A stretch of DNA of 64,000 bases from Oceanisphaera pacifica (GCF_017498065.1 NZ_JAGDFX010000003.1:1-64000), one strand, 5' to 3'. Shown: positions 18,015-27,374, counted from the first letter of the stretch. The notes: a model not told the origin generated them from the letters alone. Numbers and translations are program-made.

Positions 18015-19705
18015 TATTGCTCCTCAGCTAAACGGTTAGGTATACTAACAGCTTCAGTATTTAGCTCTTCTCTATCGTCATAGTGCTCGACACGCTCATT
18101 GATTAAGTCAAAATCAAAGCGCTCATTACTTGCTAAACTAATGGCTACACATACCAAGGTACTGGCACCGTAAGCTACAAGTGAAGAAAGCAGCACAGTG
18201 TATTCACGTAACAATCCAGTGGCAAAGTAGGTCATGGCTAGGGTCGCAATAATACCGGCAATAATACCAACCCACTTACCAAAGAAACCAAATGCCATTA
18301 AGCCAATTACCACACCGGCACCCACAAATGCCATTAACTCAAAGATAAGTCCGGTTGCTCCTGACATAGGCAGTAGCTCAAAGCGTGACACGCAGAATAA
18401 GGCCAAACCAGATAGCACAGCACTGGTAAAGGCGGTGTTGGTAATGCGATCCCAGTAACAGCTAGCAATCACTGGGAATACGATGGCACCCCATAGTGCG
18501 CCCACAAATACCAGCATCACGAGAATATCAAACGAGTAGCTTGCTAATATCACGCCGATTAAAGTGGCGGTTACCATGGTCATGCGACCAATAAACAGCA
18601 TACGCTTAGGATCCACTTTACCGCGCGCTAAGTTTTTACCATACACATCAGCCATCACAATGGCTGATAGCGCAGATAAGTCAGAATCGGCAGTCGAAGA
18701 TAAAGATCCAATCACCAGAATAAAGAATAAGCCAATAAAGAAGGGTGATAAGTAAGTTGATACCATTTGTGGGATCAAATTGTTCACTTCACCATTAATG
18801 GGCTCTACACCTAAGGTTAGGGCCATTAAGCCAATCATACCTAAGCCAATAACAATGGCGCCATAGCCTAAGGTCGCGGTTAAAAAGGTTGATTTAATGT
18901 GCTTTTCATTCACCGCAAATAAGCGTTGAGAAATAGTTTGGTTACCAATGGCGTAGGCTAATACCGCAATAAAAAACGGCGCTCCCTGTTTTAAAATGGC
19001 TTCCATTGAAAACAGATCAACCTGTTCAGCGTTTAGGTTACTAAAGCCGTCTAACATTACGCTTGGCCCACCCATAGAGAACAGCACCGCTGGAATGATC
19101 ACAATGGCAATGGCCATTAAGGCAACTAACTGAGCAAAGTCGGTAAATACCGAGGCTCTAAAGCCAGACCAAAGTGTATAGCTCAGCACCCCCACACCAG
19201 CAATAATGATACCAGCCTGAAAGGATAAGGGTGATAAGACGGCAACCAGCGCACCGGCAGCGGTAAAGTTCACCATAAGACTAATAATACTGCCCAGTAG
19301 GTTTGAGAAAGCTAAAATTAACTGACTTGATGAGCCATGACGGGCGTGAATAAGCTCACCTAAAGTATGGGCTTTTGGTGCTAATGAGCGAAAACGACGG
19401 CCAAAGGGATAGATGAATAAGATCATCAAGGCGCCCCATAAGCCATAATGCAGCGGGCCCGACACTCCATAGGTGTAGCCAGAAGTCGCAGCAGCATAAA
19501 AAGAAGCAGCCCAAATCCAAGTGGCGGTCATACTGGCCGCCCCCATACCAAAACCAATACGCTGGTTAGACACCATAAAAGCATCGGTATCTTCTTGGTC
19601 TTTTTTGATAAAAGTGGTTAAAAAATAAGTGCCGCCATAAAATGCCGCAAGTAGCAGCAATACGGTGGTAATCGAGAATTGATAGAGCTCCAAGGAAACC
19701 TCCAT
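18014..19705 (-). CDS. Sodium:solute symporter family (SSS) transporter
   Basis: A 563-residue protein with about 13-14 hydrophobic segments and the SSS core, including the IGSLSSTADSDLSALSAI stretch near residue 333, which corresponds to the Na2-site helix (conserved Ser/Thr and Asp). It imports an organic solute with Na+; the substrate is not evident. The ATG at 19705 has no ribosome site, while TTG at 19693 has GGAGG five bases upstream and may be the real start (559 aa). A 43-codon gene is coupled to its end, and an unusual leader precedes it. Confidence 0.88.
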   Translation of the reverse strand: MEVSLELYQFSITTVLLLLAAFYGGTYFLTTFIKKDQEDTDAFMVSNQRIGFGMGAASMTATWIWAASFYAAATSGYTYGVSGPLHYGLWGALMILFIYPFGRRFRSLAPKAHTLGELIHARHGSSSQLILAFSNLLGSIISLMVNFTAAGALVAVLSPLSFQAGIIIAGVGVLSYTLWSGFRASVFTDFAQLVALMAIAIVIIPAVLFSMGGPSVMLDGFSNLNAEQVDLFSMEAILKQGAPFFIAVLAYAIGNQTISQRLFAVNEKHIKSTFLTATLGYGAIVIGLGMIGLMALTLGVEPINGEVNNLIPQMVSTYLSPFFIGLFFILVIGSLSSTADSDLSALSAIVMADVYGKNLARGKVDPKRMLFIGRMTMVTATLIGVILASYSFDILVMLVFVGALWGAIVFPVIASCYWDRITNTAFTSAVLSGLALFCVSRFELLPMSGATGLIFELMAFVGAGVVIGLMAFGFFGKWVGIIAGIIATLAMTYFATGLLREYTVLLSSLVAYGASTLVCVAISLASNERFDFDLINERVEHYDDREELNTEAVSIPNRLAEEQ

Positions 19706-20080
19706 AACTGACTTAAGTCATGTACTTAAGCAGATGATGAGACAAACGCGCGGCTGTAGCAGTTATTAACTACTGAAGGGCGTTAATGAGTAACTTGGCT
19801 TGCGACAACGGACGTAAACAGGTGTAAATACAGCTGCAGTTAAAGGAGGTGACAAAAGTCAGACCGATAACAATAGTAGTAACTAGAGACGTTGGCGATA
19901 GCCGAGTGATAGGTAGTCAGCGACACAGAAGGTCGTGAACTAAGCTAAGGTAGAGTTTCAATTGCACCAATCATGGGTGTCACACCTCCTGTGAAACATA
20001 CAGATAATCTAACAAACGGCTATTACTCTAACCTTACCTTAGGGCTCTGTCTATACTTGCCTTTTTCTTGACTTTATATT
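19706..20080 (-). promoter_or_regulatory. Long leader of the symporter gene with pairable SD and anti-SD
   Basis: No large gene is present between the symporter and purE. On the minus strand, AGGAGGTGTGAC at 19990-19979 precedes a 9-codon ORF, and GTCACCTCCT at 19853-19844 is nearly its complement (9-10 pairs allowing a two-base insertion). It also resembles the 3' tail of 16S rRNA. The remaining 150 bases run to the symporter start. I recognise no known riboswitch. Whether transcription starts upstream of 19990 is inferred. Confidence 0.4.
19945..19974 (-). CDS. Possible 9-residue leader peptide
   Basis: ATG at 19974 with a near-perfect AGGAGGT nine bases upstream, then codons for MIGAIETLP and a TAG stop. 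The strength of the ribosome site is unusual for a chance ORF. It lies 240 bases before the symporter start on the same strand. A regulatory role through ribosome occupancy is only inferred. Confidence 0.35.
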   Translation of the reverse strand: MIGAIETLP

Positions 20081-20081
20081 A

Positions 20082-20119
20082 GGGGGTTTGTTGCTCAGGT
20101 GACTAGCCGACAAACCCCC
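20082..20119. promoter_or_regulatory. Perfect 10-bp inverted repeat just ahead of the purE promoter
   Basis: GGGGGTTTGT at 20082-20091 and ACAAACCCCC at 20110-20119 pair without mismatch around an 18-base loop. A TATAAT at 20127-20132 follows directly and could be the -10 of purEK, placing the right arm over its -35 region. It is not the usual ACGCAAACG-type PurR operator. It may be an operator or a terminator for upstream reading. Confidence 0.45.
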
Positions 20120-20225
20120 ATTTCGTTATAATTTGCGCTCCTCCCAGATCCACCACAATGCTGGGCGTTTAATCTGCACTTATTGCAGTGTTATGCGCCA
20201 TTAATCTTGCTTAACAGGAGTAATC

Positions 20226-20720
20226 ATGCAAGCAAAAGTTGCCGTCATCATGGGCTCAAAAAGTGATTGGCCGACCATGCAGGGCGCCGCCGAAATTATG
20301 GACAAACTACAAGTGCCTTATGAAGTAGAAGTGGTGTCGGCGCACCGTACTCCCGATCGTCTTATGTCGTTTAGTAGCGAAGCCGTGGGGCGCGGTTTTG
20401 AAGTCATTATTGCCGGTGCCGGCGGTGCCGCACACTTACCCGGTATGGTGGCCTCTAAAACCCGCTTGCCTGTGCTGGGTGTGCCGGTACAAAGCCGAGC
20501 GCTAAAAGGAATGGACAGCTTGCTGTCTATTGCACAAATGCCTAAAGGCGTGGCGGTGGGTACCTTGGCCATTGGTGATGCTGGCGCCTTTAATGCTGGC
20601 TTATTAGCTTGTCAAATACTCGCTAATAACGACGCCGCTTTGGCCGAGCGTTTAGAGGCTTTCCGTCAGCAACAAACTGAGACAGTATTAGCCAACCCCG
20701 ATCCGAGGGAGCAAGCATGA
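20226..20720 (+). CDS. purE: N5-carboxyaminoimidazole ribonucleotide mutase
   Basis: Moves the carboxyl group of N5-CAIR to give CAIR in purine synthesis. The 164-residue protein shows GSKSDWPTM near residue 10, SAHRTPDRL near 39 and [12 protein letters not shown] near 65, typical of class I PurE. AGGAGTAATC precedes the ATG. purK follows with a 4-base overlap (ATGA), so the two successive steps are made together. Confidence 0.96.
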   Translation: MQAKVAVIMGSKSDWPTMQGAAEIMDKLQVPYEVEVVSAHRTPDRLMSFSSEAVGRGFEVIIAGAGGAAHLPGMVASKTRLPVLGVPVQSRALKGMDSLLSIAQMPKGVAVGTLAIGDAGAFNAGLLACQILANNDAALAERLEAFRQQQTETVLANPDPREQA

Positions 20721-21784
20721 GTCGTATATGGGTATTAGGTGCCGGTCAACTTGGGCAAATGTTAAAGCATGCGGGCATGCCGCTAAACTTAGATGTGCAA
20801 CCGGTAGACATTGAGTCTGAAGAAACCTTTCCACTTCAAGCACACGAGCAAGTTACCGCAGAGCGTGAGCAATGGCCCGAAACCGCAGCCACTCGCCAGC
20901 TGGCCAGTCACCCGGCATTTGTAAACCTGCAAACTTTCCCTATATTAGCGGATCGTTTTACTCAAAAATCCTTAATAGATGAACTCGGATTAGCAACCTC
21001 GCCGTGGCAGCTAGTACGCACTAATACCCAAGCTGATAGCCTGCATGACAAACTGGGCGAGCGAGTATTACTCAAGCGTCGCACCGGTGGTTACGATGGC
21101 CGTGGTCAACACTGGTTGCGCGAGCCGGGCCTAGATGCTATTCCTGAGGGCTGGCATGAAGAAGCGATTGCTGAGCAAGCGATCGATTTTGATGAAGAAA
21201 TGTCAGTGGTGGGAGTGCGGGGAGCCGACGGTCAGTGTTTTTTCTATCCACTGACGCTTAACCTACATGTTAATGGCATTCTTTTAGGCTCGGTTGCCCC
21301 CTTAGCGCGTTTAGCTCACTTGCAACAAAAAGCAGAGCAGATGCTGGCAAAGCTAATGAATCACCTCGATTATGTGGGGGTGATGGCCATGGAATGTTTT
21401 CGCGTGGGCGATGACTTGCTGGTTAATGAGCTGGCGCCTCGGGTGCATAACAGCGGCCACTGGACTCAAGCAGGCGCTAATATCAGCCAGTTTGAAGCGC
21501 ATTTACGTGCTGTTGCTAAGCTGCCATTAGTGCAGCCCTGCGTTAAAAACACCAGTCTGATGGTGAACTTGGTGGGAACCGAGCGCCAAGAGGCTTGGTT
21601 AACCGTGCCAGGTGCTGAGCTATATTGGTATGGCAAAGAGGTACGTCCCGGGCGAAAAGTGGGGCACATTAACTTTAGTCTTGACGCACACCCACAGACT
21701 AAAGCCGCACTTGATACGTTACAGCCCCTTTTACCCGCTCATTATGGTGAAGTATTAGATTGGCTACGCAGCCAGTTGGATTAA
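20717..21784 (+). CDS. purK: N5-carboxyaminoimidazole ribonucleotide synthase
   Basis: ATP-grasp enzyme that carboxylates AIR to N5-CAIR, the substrate of PurE. The 355-residue protein shows the N-terminal [18 protein letters not shown]-grasp elements ([13 protein letters not shown] near residue 115) and [13 protein letters not shown] near 238. It overlaps purE by 4 bases and ends at a strong hairpin terminator. Confidence 0.96.
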   Translation: MSRIWVLGAGQLGQMLKHAGMPLNLDVQPVDIESEETFPLQAHEQVTAEREQWPETAATRQLASHPAFVNLQTFPILADRFTQKSLIDELGLATSPWQLVRTNTQADSLHDKLGERVLLKRRTGGYDGRGQHWLREPGLDAIPEGWHEEAIAEQAIDFDEEMSVVGVRGADGQCFFYPLTLNLHVNGILLGSVAPLARLAHLQQKAEQMLAKLMNHLDYVGVMAMECFRVGDDLLVNELAPRVHNSGHWTQAGANISQFEAHLRAVAKLPLVQPCVKNTSLMVNLVGTERQEAWLTVPGAELYWYGKEVRPGRKVGHINFSLDAHPQTKAALDTLQPLLPAHYGEVLDWLRSQLD

Positions 21785-21808
21785 CCTCTCCAGCACTTAT
21801 CTGCTAGC

Positions 21809-21847
21809 CAAAAAAGCCCCGTGCAAGTTACTGCACGGGGCTTTTTA
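21809..21847. terminator. Bidirectional terminator after purK
   Basis: AAAAAAGCCCCGTGCA is mirrored by TGCACGGGGCTTTTT, a stem of ten or more pairs with a short loop and flanking A/T runs. Confidence 0.92.
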
Positions 21848-22540
21848 GTACCGGCCATCGGCGCTGTATTTCTTTAACTGACAGCCTGTCACTTCATCAC
21901 ATCTCTTTGTTGATGTTTGGGTAAAAGTCAGGCAGAGCGCACTGCTCCGCTCGACTCGCCGCTGGGATAGCCACCTTCGCTGGGCAACGGCTGCAAATAT
22001 TCACAGGATATTTGGTCCATTACCCAGCAAAGGTACACGGCAGCAAGCTGCCCCATACGGGCTCCGCCGCGCCCTCCCTGGCGCGGAGGGTCGACCTCTG
22101 CCTTCCCATTAGCACCTGAGTTGCCTGAATGTGTTGGCGAACGCTTGCTCTCGCATTGGGCCGTAGGCGCAAATCAGCTTCTTTCGAAGAATGGCTTGAT
22201 CTCAACCATTCGCTCAAGGGTATCGTTAATCGATACCAATAGGCGACACCGAGGTGTGTGGCCGGATAAAGGGATCTTCTTCACCGACCACCACATGACA
22301 TGGATGTCATGTGTTTGAGCGTTACAGGGAGGTACTTGCAGCGTGTCGGCGAAGAAGACCCTTTGTTCGGCAGTTATGCAGGCCGAACCGACTACATCAT
22401 GCTCCTTATTTTTATTTGTAATGTAAGCAGAAGATGTGACTAAGTGGCAGGCTTACAGCTCCCCGCAGGGGTTGGCTCTGCGAAGCAGAAATGTTAGGTT
22501 TTTCTTTAACTGACAGCTTATCGCTGACGGCTATAAGCTG
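21848..22540. repeat. Gene-free, hairpin-rich region
   Basis: About 690 bases with no convincing gene; the short open frames here lack ribosome sites. Several inverted repeats are visible: GGTATCG/CGATACC at 22219-22237; an outer arm GGGATCTTCTTCACCGAC (22271-22288) against GTCGGCGAAGAAGACCC (22345-22361) enclosing a perfect CACATGACAT/ATGTCATGTG palindrome at 22292-22313; and GTTCGGC/GCCGAAC at 22365-22388. Both ends carry CTTTAACTGACAGC-type repeat sequence. It may be a non-autonomous element or a structured RNA. Confidence 0.55.
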
Positions 22541-22762
22541 CTAAACCAAAGGTTGCCCCATTTTATCTTGCGCAATTAAACGTACCACATAAGCCAGCTT
22601 AAATAGCGCGGCACTAATCACCAAAGTAATGTGCATAAACACCGTCATGCCCAGCGATACCTTTTCTTCTTGTAGATAAGCAATGCTTAACGCGCCGCAG
22701 CATAAGATAAGAAAAACAACCATAGAAATGTTTGCCAGACGAAGTAAACGTGTATGGTTCAT
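22541..22762 (-). CDS. Small two-helix membrane protein of unknown function
   Basis: A 73-residue protein with two hydrophobic segments (about residues 11-29 and 38-58) joined by a short polar loop (LQEEKVS). GAGGTG lies eight bases before the ATG at 22762, which favours that start over the GTG three codons upstream. I do not recognise the family. It stands alone on the minus strand, downstream of the Cys-synthase-fold gene with a 177-base gap. Confidence 0.6.
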   Translation of the reverse strand: MNHTRLLRLANISMVVFLILCCGALSIAYLQEEKVSLGMTVFMHITLVISAALFKLAYVVRLIAQDKMGQPLV

Positions 22763-22939
22763 AATGTGCACCTCAAATGCTTATTTGAGGTTATCCTATG
22801 CCCGCTTGACTATGTAGTCAACAATAAGCAGTAGTAAAAGTGAGTTTTTTGCTTTGATTTAGATCAACGAGCAGGCAAAAGAAGGTGAAAAAGTGTTCGT
22901 GTCTCCGACGGCGGAAAACTTATTGCCGTCGGCTATCTT

Positions 22940-23980
22940 TTAACTCAATTGTGCGAGTTGCTCGTGATAAGGGGTTAAATCGCCAATGTGTTCGGCTACC
23001 CACTCTGGGTTGTAGTAAGTGTCTAAATAACGCTCGCCACTGTCACACATTAACGTTACCAAAGAGCCACGCTCACCGTTTGCTTGCATGCGCTTTGCCA
23101 GTTGTAGTACGCCCCATAAATTAGTGCCCGTTGAGCCCCCAGCCTTGCGGCCTAAAATAGGTGTTAACCAATGTAAAGTAGCAATGCTGGCCGCGTCAGG
23201 TACTTTGATCATTTCATCGATAACACTTGGCACAAATGAAGCCTCAACCCGGGGGCGGCCAATGCCTTCAATACGGCCATTGGCTTGGCTAACCAAATCA
23301 CAATCCCCACTTTGAAAGCTGTCATAAAATACTGAGTGTTCAGGATCAACCACCACCAACTGTGTATCTAAACCTAAATAGCGAATATAGCGGCCTAAGG
23401 TGGCAGAAGTACCGCCGGTGCCAGCGCTCATCACAATGGCGCGAGGAATAGGATGTGGCTCTTCGGCCAATTGGCGAAAAATGCTTTCCGCAATATTATT
23501 ATTGCCCCGCCAGTCGGTGGCACGTTCAGCATACGTAAATTGGTCCATATAATGGCCATTATTTTGCTGAGCTAAGCGCTCGGCCTCGGCATATACTTGA
23601 GAGCCGTTGTCCACAAAATGACAGTGCCCGCCTAAGTGTTTAACCTGCTCTACCTTTTTGCTGGTGGTGCTGCGCGGCATGACAGCGGTAAAAGGTAAGC
23701 CCAGTAACTTGGCAAAGTAGGCCTCCGAGACCGCAGTACTGCCGGATGAAGCTTCTACAATATGGGTACCTTGATGCACTTTTCCGCTACAAATTGCATG
23801 CAAAAATAATGAACGTGCTAAACGGTGCTTTAGGCTACCAGTGGGGTGGGTGCTTTCATCTTTTAGGTAAATATCGATGCCACTTAAGCCGGGAATATCC
23901 AGTAAGTATAAGTGAGTGTCTGACGTGCGAAGTTGGTCGCTCGATAAGGTTTTAAGGGCAGTACGAGTCCAATTGTTCAT
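22940..23980 (-). CDS. PLP-dependent cysteine synthase-fold enzyme (Cds1-like)
   Basis: A 346-residue fold-type II PLP enzyme. The PLP lysine lies in HPTGSLKHRLA near residue 51, the substrate loop in EASSGSTAVSEAYFA near 76 and the phosphate-binding glycines in SAGTGGTSATLGRY near 185. It differs from CysK/CysM in its longer N-terminus and in GRKAGGSTGTNLWG near 278, as in the family that includes mycobacterial Cds1, a cysteine desulfhydrase. Whether it makes or breaks cysteine here cannot be told from sequence. Confidence 0.8.
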   Translation of the reverse strand: MNNWTRTALKTLSSDQLRTSDTHLYLLDIPGLSGIDIYLKDESTHPTGSLKHRLARSLFLHAICSGKVHQGTHIVEASSGSTAVSEAYFAKLLGLPFTAVMPRSTTSKKVEQVKHLGGHCHFVDNGSQVYAEAERLAQQNNGHYMDQFTYAERATDWRGNNNIAESIFRQLAEEPHPIPRAIVMSAGTGGTSATLGRYIRYLGLDTQLVVVDPEHSVFYDSFQSGDCDLVSQANGRIEGIGRPRVEASFVPSVIDEMIKVPDAASIATLHWLTPILGRKAGGSTGTNLWGVLQLAKRMQANGERGSLVTLMCDSGERYLDTYYNPEWVAEHIGDLTPYHEQLAQLS

Positions 23981-24138
23981 GGCAAGATCCCAACGCTAAG
24001 GGTGATAACAGGTAAAGTGAAATTATATCCGTAACGAATCATTAATCGGATAGGTATTTTGCTGGCATGTTAGCTGTTTGCAGTAGGTAACTCTATGGGT
24101 GAGTACTTTGATGACGTTAGCTGCTGTGTAATGCGATG

Positions 24139-24918
24139 TTATTTAATCAGATATTCACCAGGGGTGCTGCCCAGTAAGGCTTTAAAGGCGGCAATAAAAG
24201 CCGATAGGCTGTCGTAACCACAGGCCAATGCCACATCGGTAATGCGCATACCGGATTCTAATAACGGCAAGGCTGCGAGTAAGCGACTACGCTGTCGCCA
24301 CTGGCGAAAGTTCATGCCGGTTTCTTTTTTAAACCCGCGGCTTAATGTTTTATCGCTGATTGCCAATGCGCCACTAAAGTGGGCTAATGGTCGGCAATCG
24401 TCGGGGTGCTGAGCTAAGTAACGGCATAACTCTATTAACGAGGGGCTATTAGGCCAAGGCAGCATTAGCTGACTGGCCTGGGCGCTTGCTAATCTGTCAA
24501 GTAATACGGCAACAAGCCGCCCTTCACTGCCTTGCTCATCGTACTCAACGGGGAAGGCACTAAATGCAATAATTAGCTCTTTTAATAAGGGCTCAATGCT
24601 TAACACTTGGCAAGATTGCCAAGCAATAGTGTCGGCATCAATATATAAACTGCGAATGAGAGTATGACTGGTGCTGTGCACGCCATGCATTACCTGAGGC
24701 GGAATAAATATGCCATGAGTAGGTGGCGCTATAAATTGCCCTTTTGGTGTGTTTACTTTAATCACCCCACGAATCGCATAGGATAACTGCGCCCAAGGGT
24801 GGCAATGCGGAGTGCTAATGGCGTGATTAGGCAATGACAGTTGCTGGCCGAAAAGAGGGCGAGGCAAGGCGGTTAAATGCGTGAGTTGGCTAAGCAGCTG
24901 CTGCTGAGAGATATCCAT
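24139..24918 (-). CDS. AraC-family transcriptional regulator
   Basis: A 259-residue regulator with an N-terminal cupin-type sensor (HCHPWAQLSYAIRGVIKVNTP near residue 37) and a C-terminal AraC DNA-binding domain with two helix-turn-helices (ISDKTLSRGFKKETGMNFRQW, then ITDVALACGYDSLSAFIAAF). The ORF extends to 25032, but relatives start near the MDISQQQ methionine at 24918. It is divergent from the SBF-type transporter gene and is the obvious candidate to control it. Confidence 0.85.
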   Translation of the reverse strand: MDISQQQLLSQLTHLTALPRPLFGQQLSLPNHAISTPHCHPWAQLSYAIRGVIKVNTPKGQFIAPPTHGIFIPPQVMHGVHSTSHTLIRSLYIDADTIAWQSCQVLSIEPLLKELIIAFSAFPVEYDEQGSEGRLVAVLLDRLASAQASQLMLPWPNSPSLIELCRYLAQHPDDCRPLAHFSGALAISDKTLSRGFKKETGMNFRQWRQRSRLLAALPLLESGMRITDVALACGYDSLSAFIAAFKALLGSTPGEYLIK

Positions 24919-25079
24919 AGTTAGGATAATGCAGAATTTTAAATGAATTGACAATATTTGCGAGTACCTTTCACTGAGCCGCTCTTTTGTCTTTTTAGCG
25001 ACACTAGCTGTCCTTATGTCGACAAACTGCAAAGGTATAGTCAGTTAACATTATCGCTTGTCTTTGATCGGAGAGTACC

Positions 25080-26084
25080 ATGTTGGGTTATTTACGGCTG
25101 TTATTTGATAATTTCACCCTGATTTTACTGGGCGTCGTGGCCACGGCTACCTTGTTACCGGCACAAGGCCAAGGTGCCGTGTTTTTTGAAGGCTTAACCG
25201 TGGCTGCTATTGCATTATTGTTTTTTATGCACGGGGCTAAGTTATCTCGCCAAGCTATTATTGCCGGGGCTACCCATTGGCGGCTGCATTTGCTGGTATT
25301 TGGTTGCACCTTTGTGATGTTTCCTGTGTTGGGGGTACTTGCTAAACCGATATTACTGCCGTTGTTAGGTGAGCAGCTGTATATGGGGGTATTATTTTTA
25401 TGTGTGCTACCCGGTACAGTGCAGTCGGCCATTGCTTTTACCGCTTTAGCAGGGGGCAATATTCCTGCTGCTGTATGCAGTGCCTCGGCTTCGAGTATTT
25501 TTGGCATTATTTTAACGCCGTTATTAGTGGCACTGTTAATGCAAATTGATGCCAGTGAAGGCCCGTCGGCACTGCATTCCATCGGTGCTATTAGTATGCA
25601 ATTACTGCTGCCTTTTGTGTTGGGGCATGCCATGCGACCTGTTATTGGTGCTTGGGTTGATAAGCATAAGAAAAAGCTAAGCCGCCTCGATCAAACCTCT
25701 ATTTTATTAGTGGTGTACACAGCACTTAGTGCGTCTGTGGTGCAAGGGTTGTGGAGTACAGTATCGCTGAATGCTTTAGTCATGCTAACGCTGGTGTGCT
25801 GTGTGTTACTGGCACTGGTGCTCTTTTTAACCGCCTGGTTAGGTCAACGCCTCGGTTTTAACCGAGAAGATAGGATCACCATAGTGTTTGGCGGCTCAAA
25901 GAAAAGCATGGCTACGGGAGTGCCCATGGCACAGGTGTTATTTACCGGATCATTAATTGGCCCCGCTTTATTGCCTTTAATTATATTTCATCAAATACAG
26001 CTGATGGTATGTGCCGTAATAGCACAGCATTATGCACGCCAGATTAACCCAGATACAGCTGCCAGACCTAAAGCGTCATCATGA
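25080..26084 (+). CDS. Bile acid:sodium symporter family (YfeH-like) transporter
   Basis: A 334-residue inner-membrane carrier with about ten hydrophobic segments, of the SBF-like (YfeH) group. Diagnostic stretches are FFMHGAKLSRQAI near residue 49, LPGTVQSAIAFTALAGGN near 110 and FGGSKKSMATGVPMAQ near 270. Substrates of this bacterial group are mostly unknown organic anions. GGAGAG precedes the ATG. The divergent AraC gene suggests inducible expression. Confidence 0.85.
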   Translation: MLGYLRLLFDNFTLILLGVVATATLLPAQGQGAVFFEGLTVAAIALLFFMHGAKLSRQAIIAGATHWRLHLLVFGCTFVMFPVLGVLAKPILLPLLGEQLYMGVLFLCVLPGTVQSAIAFTALAGGNIPAAVCSASASSIFGIILTPLLVALLMQIDASEGPSALHSIGAISMQLLLPFVLGHAMRPVIGAWVDKHKKKLSRLDQTSILLVVYTALSASVVQGLWSTVSLNALVMLTLVCCVLLALVLFLTAWLGQRLGFNREDRITIVFGGSKKSMATGVPMAQVLFTGSLIGPALLPLIIFHQIQLMVCAVIAQHYARQINPDTAARPKASS

Positions 26085-26404
26085 TTTATATAATTTTAAT
26101 TTTAGGTAAATATTAATATCTGACGATACTTGACGCAGCTGTATTTGAGAGGGAAAAGTTCTTTATATTTCCAGAAGTGTTCTGGTTTAGCTTAAGCGGT
26201 TGATTTGTAGGTTGTTTTTTGGTCTTGTTTGGTTTGGATAACGTTAGTTTAGGTTTGTTTTGTTTTAATTGACTACTTTTTATAACTTGCAAAGTAATAT
26301 CGATTGTTCTAGAACTTAAAGGGCAGAAAGCGAAGCTTGTATTATTCGTTTCATTTGCAGCTTTATTTACTTAGTGTTTAATTCGCAATATTAAGGAGCA
26401 AACA
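26085..26404. other. Gene-free region with a strand-skewed GT-rich tract
   Basis: No ORF. From about 26178 to 26285 the plus strand is almost all G and T (for example GGTTGTTTTTTGGTCTTG). A TTGACT lies near 26269. It is the upstream region of the BON-domain gene and probably holds its promoter. Confidence 0.5.
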
Positions 26405-27040
26405 ATGAAGAATAATAAACTGTCATATTCAACCGTCGCCCTTGTATTAAGCTCAGCATTAGCCAGTACCAGTGTCTTGGCTGATAGTCATGTAACAGAT
26501 AAGGCTGAGGCCGTGTCTAACAAAGCCGAGCAAACGGTGGAGCGCTCGGGCGATAAACTCGATAAAGCGGCTAATACTGCCGGTCAGTTTATCGATGACA
26601 GTGTGATCACCACCAAAGTGAAAGCCGAACTGCTTAGTAATGATGCCATCGCCAGTGGCGATATCTCCGTTGATACTGAACAAGGTGTTGTTACCCTTTC
26701 AGGTTTTGTTGATAACCAAAAAACGGCACTGCATGCGGTAGAACTTACAGAGAACATTGAGGGTGTACAGTCTGTTGAAGATAAGTTAAATGTAAAAGGT
26801 GATAATGAACAGTCACTTAAAGAGTATGCAGACGATGCCATGATCACTAGTGCCGTCAAGGCAAAGTTATTAACAGATACCAGCGTTCCTTCGTTAGCAA
26901 TTTCAGTTGAAACCCAAGATGGTGTAGTGCAGCTTACCGGTGAGGTGGAAAGTGAAGAGCAGTCCACCCAAGCTGAAAATATTGTAAAAGGGATGGATGA
27001 CGTAAAAAGCGTTAAAAATGATCTAAAAGTGAAATCATAA
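26405..27040 (+). CDS. BON-domain periplasmic protein (OsmY-like)
   Basis: A 211-residue protein with a signal peptide ending near residue 26 (SVLA/DS), a short polar linker, and two BON domains: DDSVITTKVKAELLSND near residue 62 and DDAMITSAVKAKLLTDT near 143, each followed by VxLSGxV-type beta strands. BON domains bind phospholipid or membrane surfaces. OsmY is an envelope-stress protein induced by osmotic shock. AAGGAGCAAAC precedes the ATG. The next gene is a DUF1328 protein, also often stress-linked. Confidence 0.88.
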   Translation: MKNNKLSYSTVALVLSSALASTSVLADSHVTDKAEAVSNKAEQTVERSGDKLDKAANTAGQFIDDSVITTKVKAELLSNDAIASGDISVDTEQGVVTLSGFVDNQKTALHAVELTENIEGVQSVEDKLNVKGDNEQSLKEYADDAMITSAVKAKLLTDTSVPSLAISVETQDGVVQLTGEVESEEQSTQAENIVKGMDDVKSVKNDLKVKS

Positions 27041-27212
27041 GCTAGGCTATTATTTATTATACTAGATAAGGCTGTATTTGTTGTTATAAGCAATATCTTA
27101 TAGGTACTTGCTTATAGGTACTTGTCATACAAACTGTTTTATATGCAGGCAAATTCATATTCAGACAAGTACCTATCTAATATCAGCTGTTCTCTTAACT
27201 AAGGAGCAAGTT

Positions 27213-27374
27213 ATGTTTCGTTGGGGCATTATCTTTTTAGTGATAGCACTTATCGCCGGGGCATTAGGCTTTGGTGGCTTAGCAGGTACGGCTGCTTGGG
27301 CGGCAAAACTAGTCTTTGTGGTGGGTATTATCATTTTTATTATCAGTTTAATAATGGGGCGCAGAGCCCCCTAA
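27213..27374 (+). CDS. DUF1328 small membrane protein (YtjA-like)
   Basis: A 53-residue protein, almost all hydrophobic, with two helices: [20 protein letters not shown] and [17 protein letters not shown], ending in the basic GRRAP. This is the DUF1328/YtjA pattern. AAGGAGCAAG sits six bases before the ATG at 27213, much better than the upstream in-frame ATG at 27108. It probably shares stress regulation with the BON gene. A short direct repeat, TTATAGGTACTTG twice, lies at about 27098-27124. Confidence 0.85.
   Translation: MFRWGIIFLVIALIAGALGFGGLAGTAAWAAKLVFVVGIIIFIISLIMGRRAP

Noticed and set aside
22020-22318. Two ORFs of about 65 codons on opposite strands in the hairpin-rich region
   Set aside because: No ribosome sites and no recognisable protein features; the sequence is dominated by inverted repeats.
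22365-22500. Possible integron attC-like site (GTTCGGC/GCCGAAC stem, later GTTAGGT)
   Set aside because: The core sites are not in a proper attC arrangement and there is no integrase or cassette gene nearby.
25088-25633. 181-codon frame antisense to the SBF-type transporter
   Set aside because: Composition (Asn, Ser, Thr, Pro rich) is that of an antisense frame of a membrane protein gene; no ribosome site.
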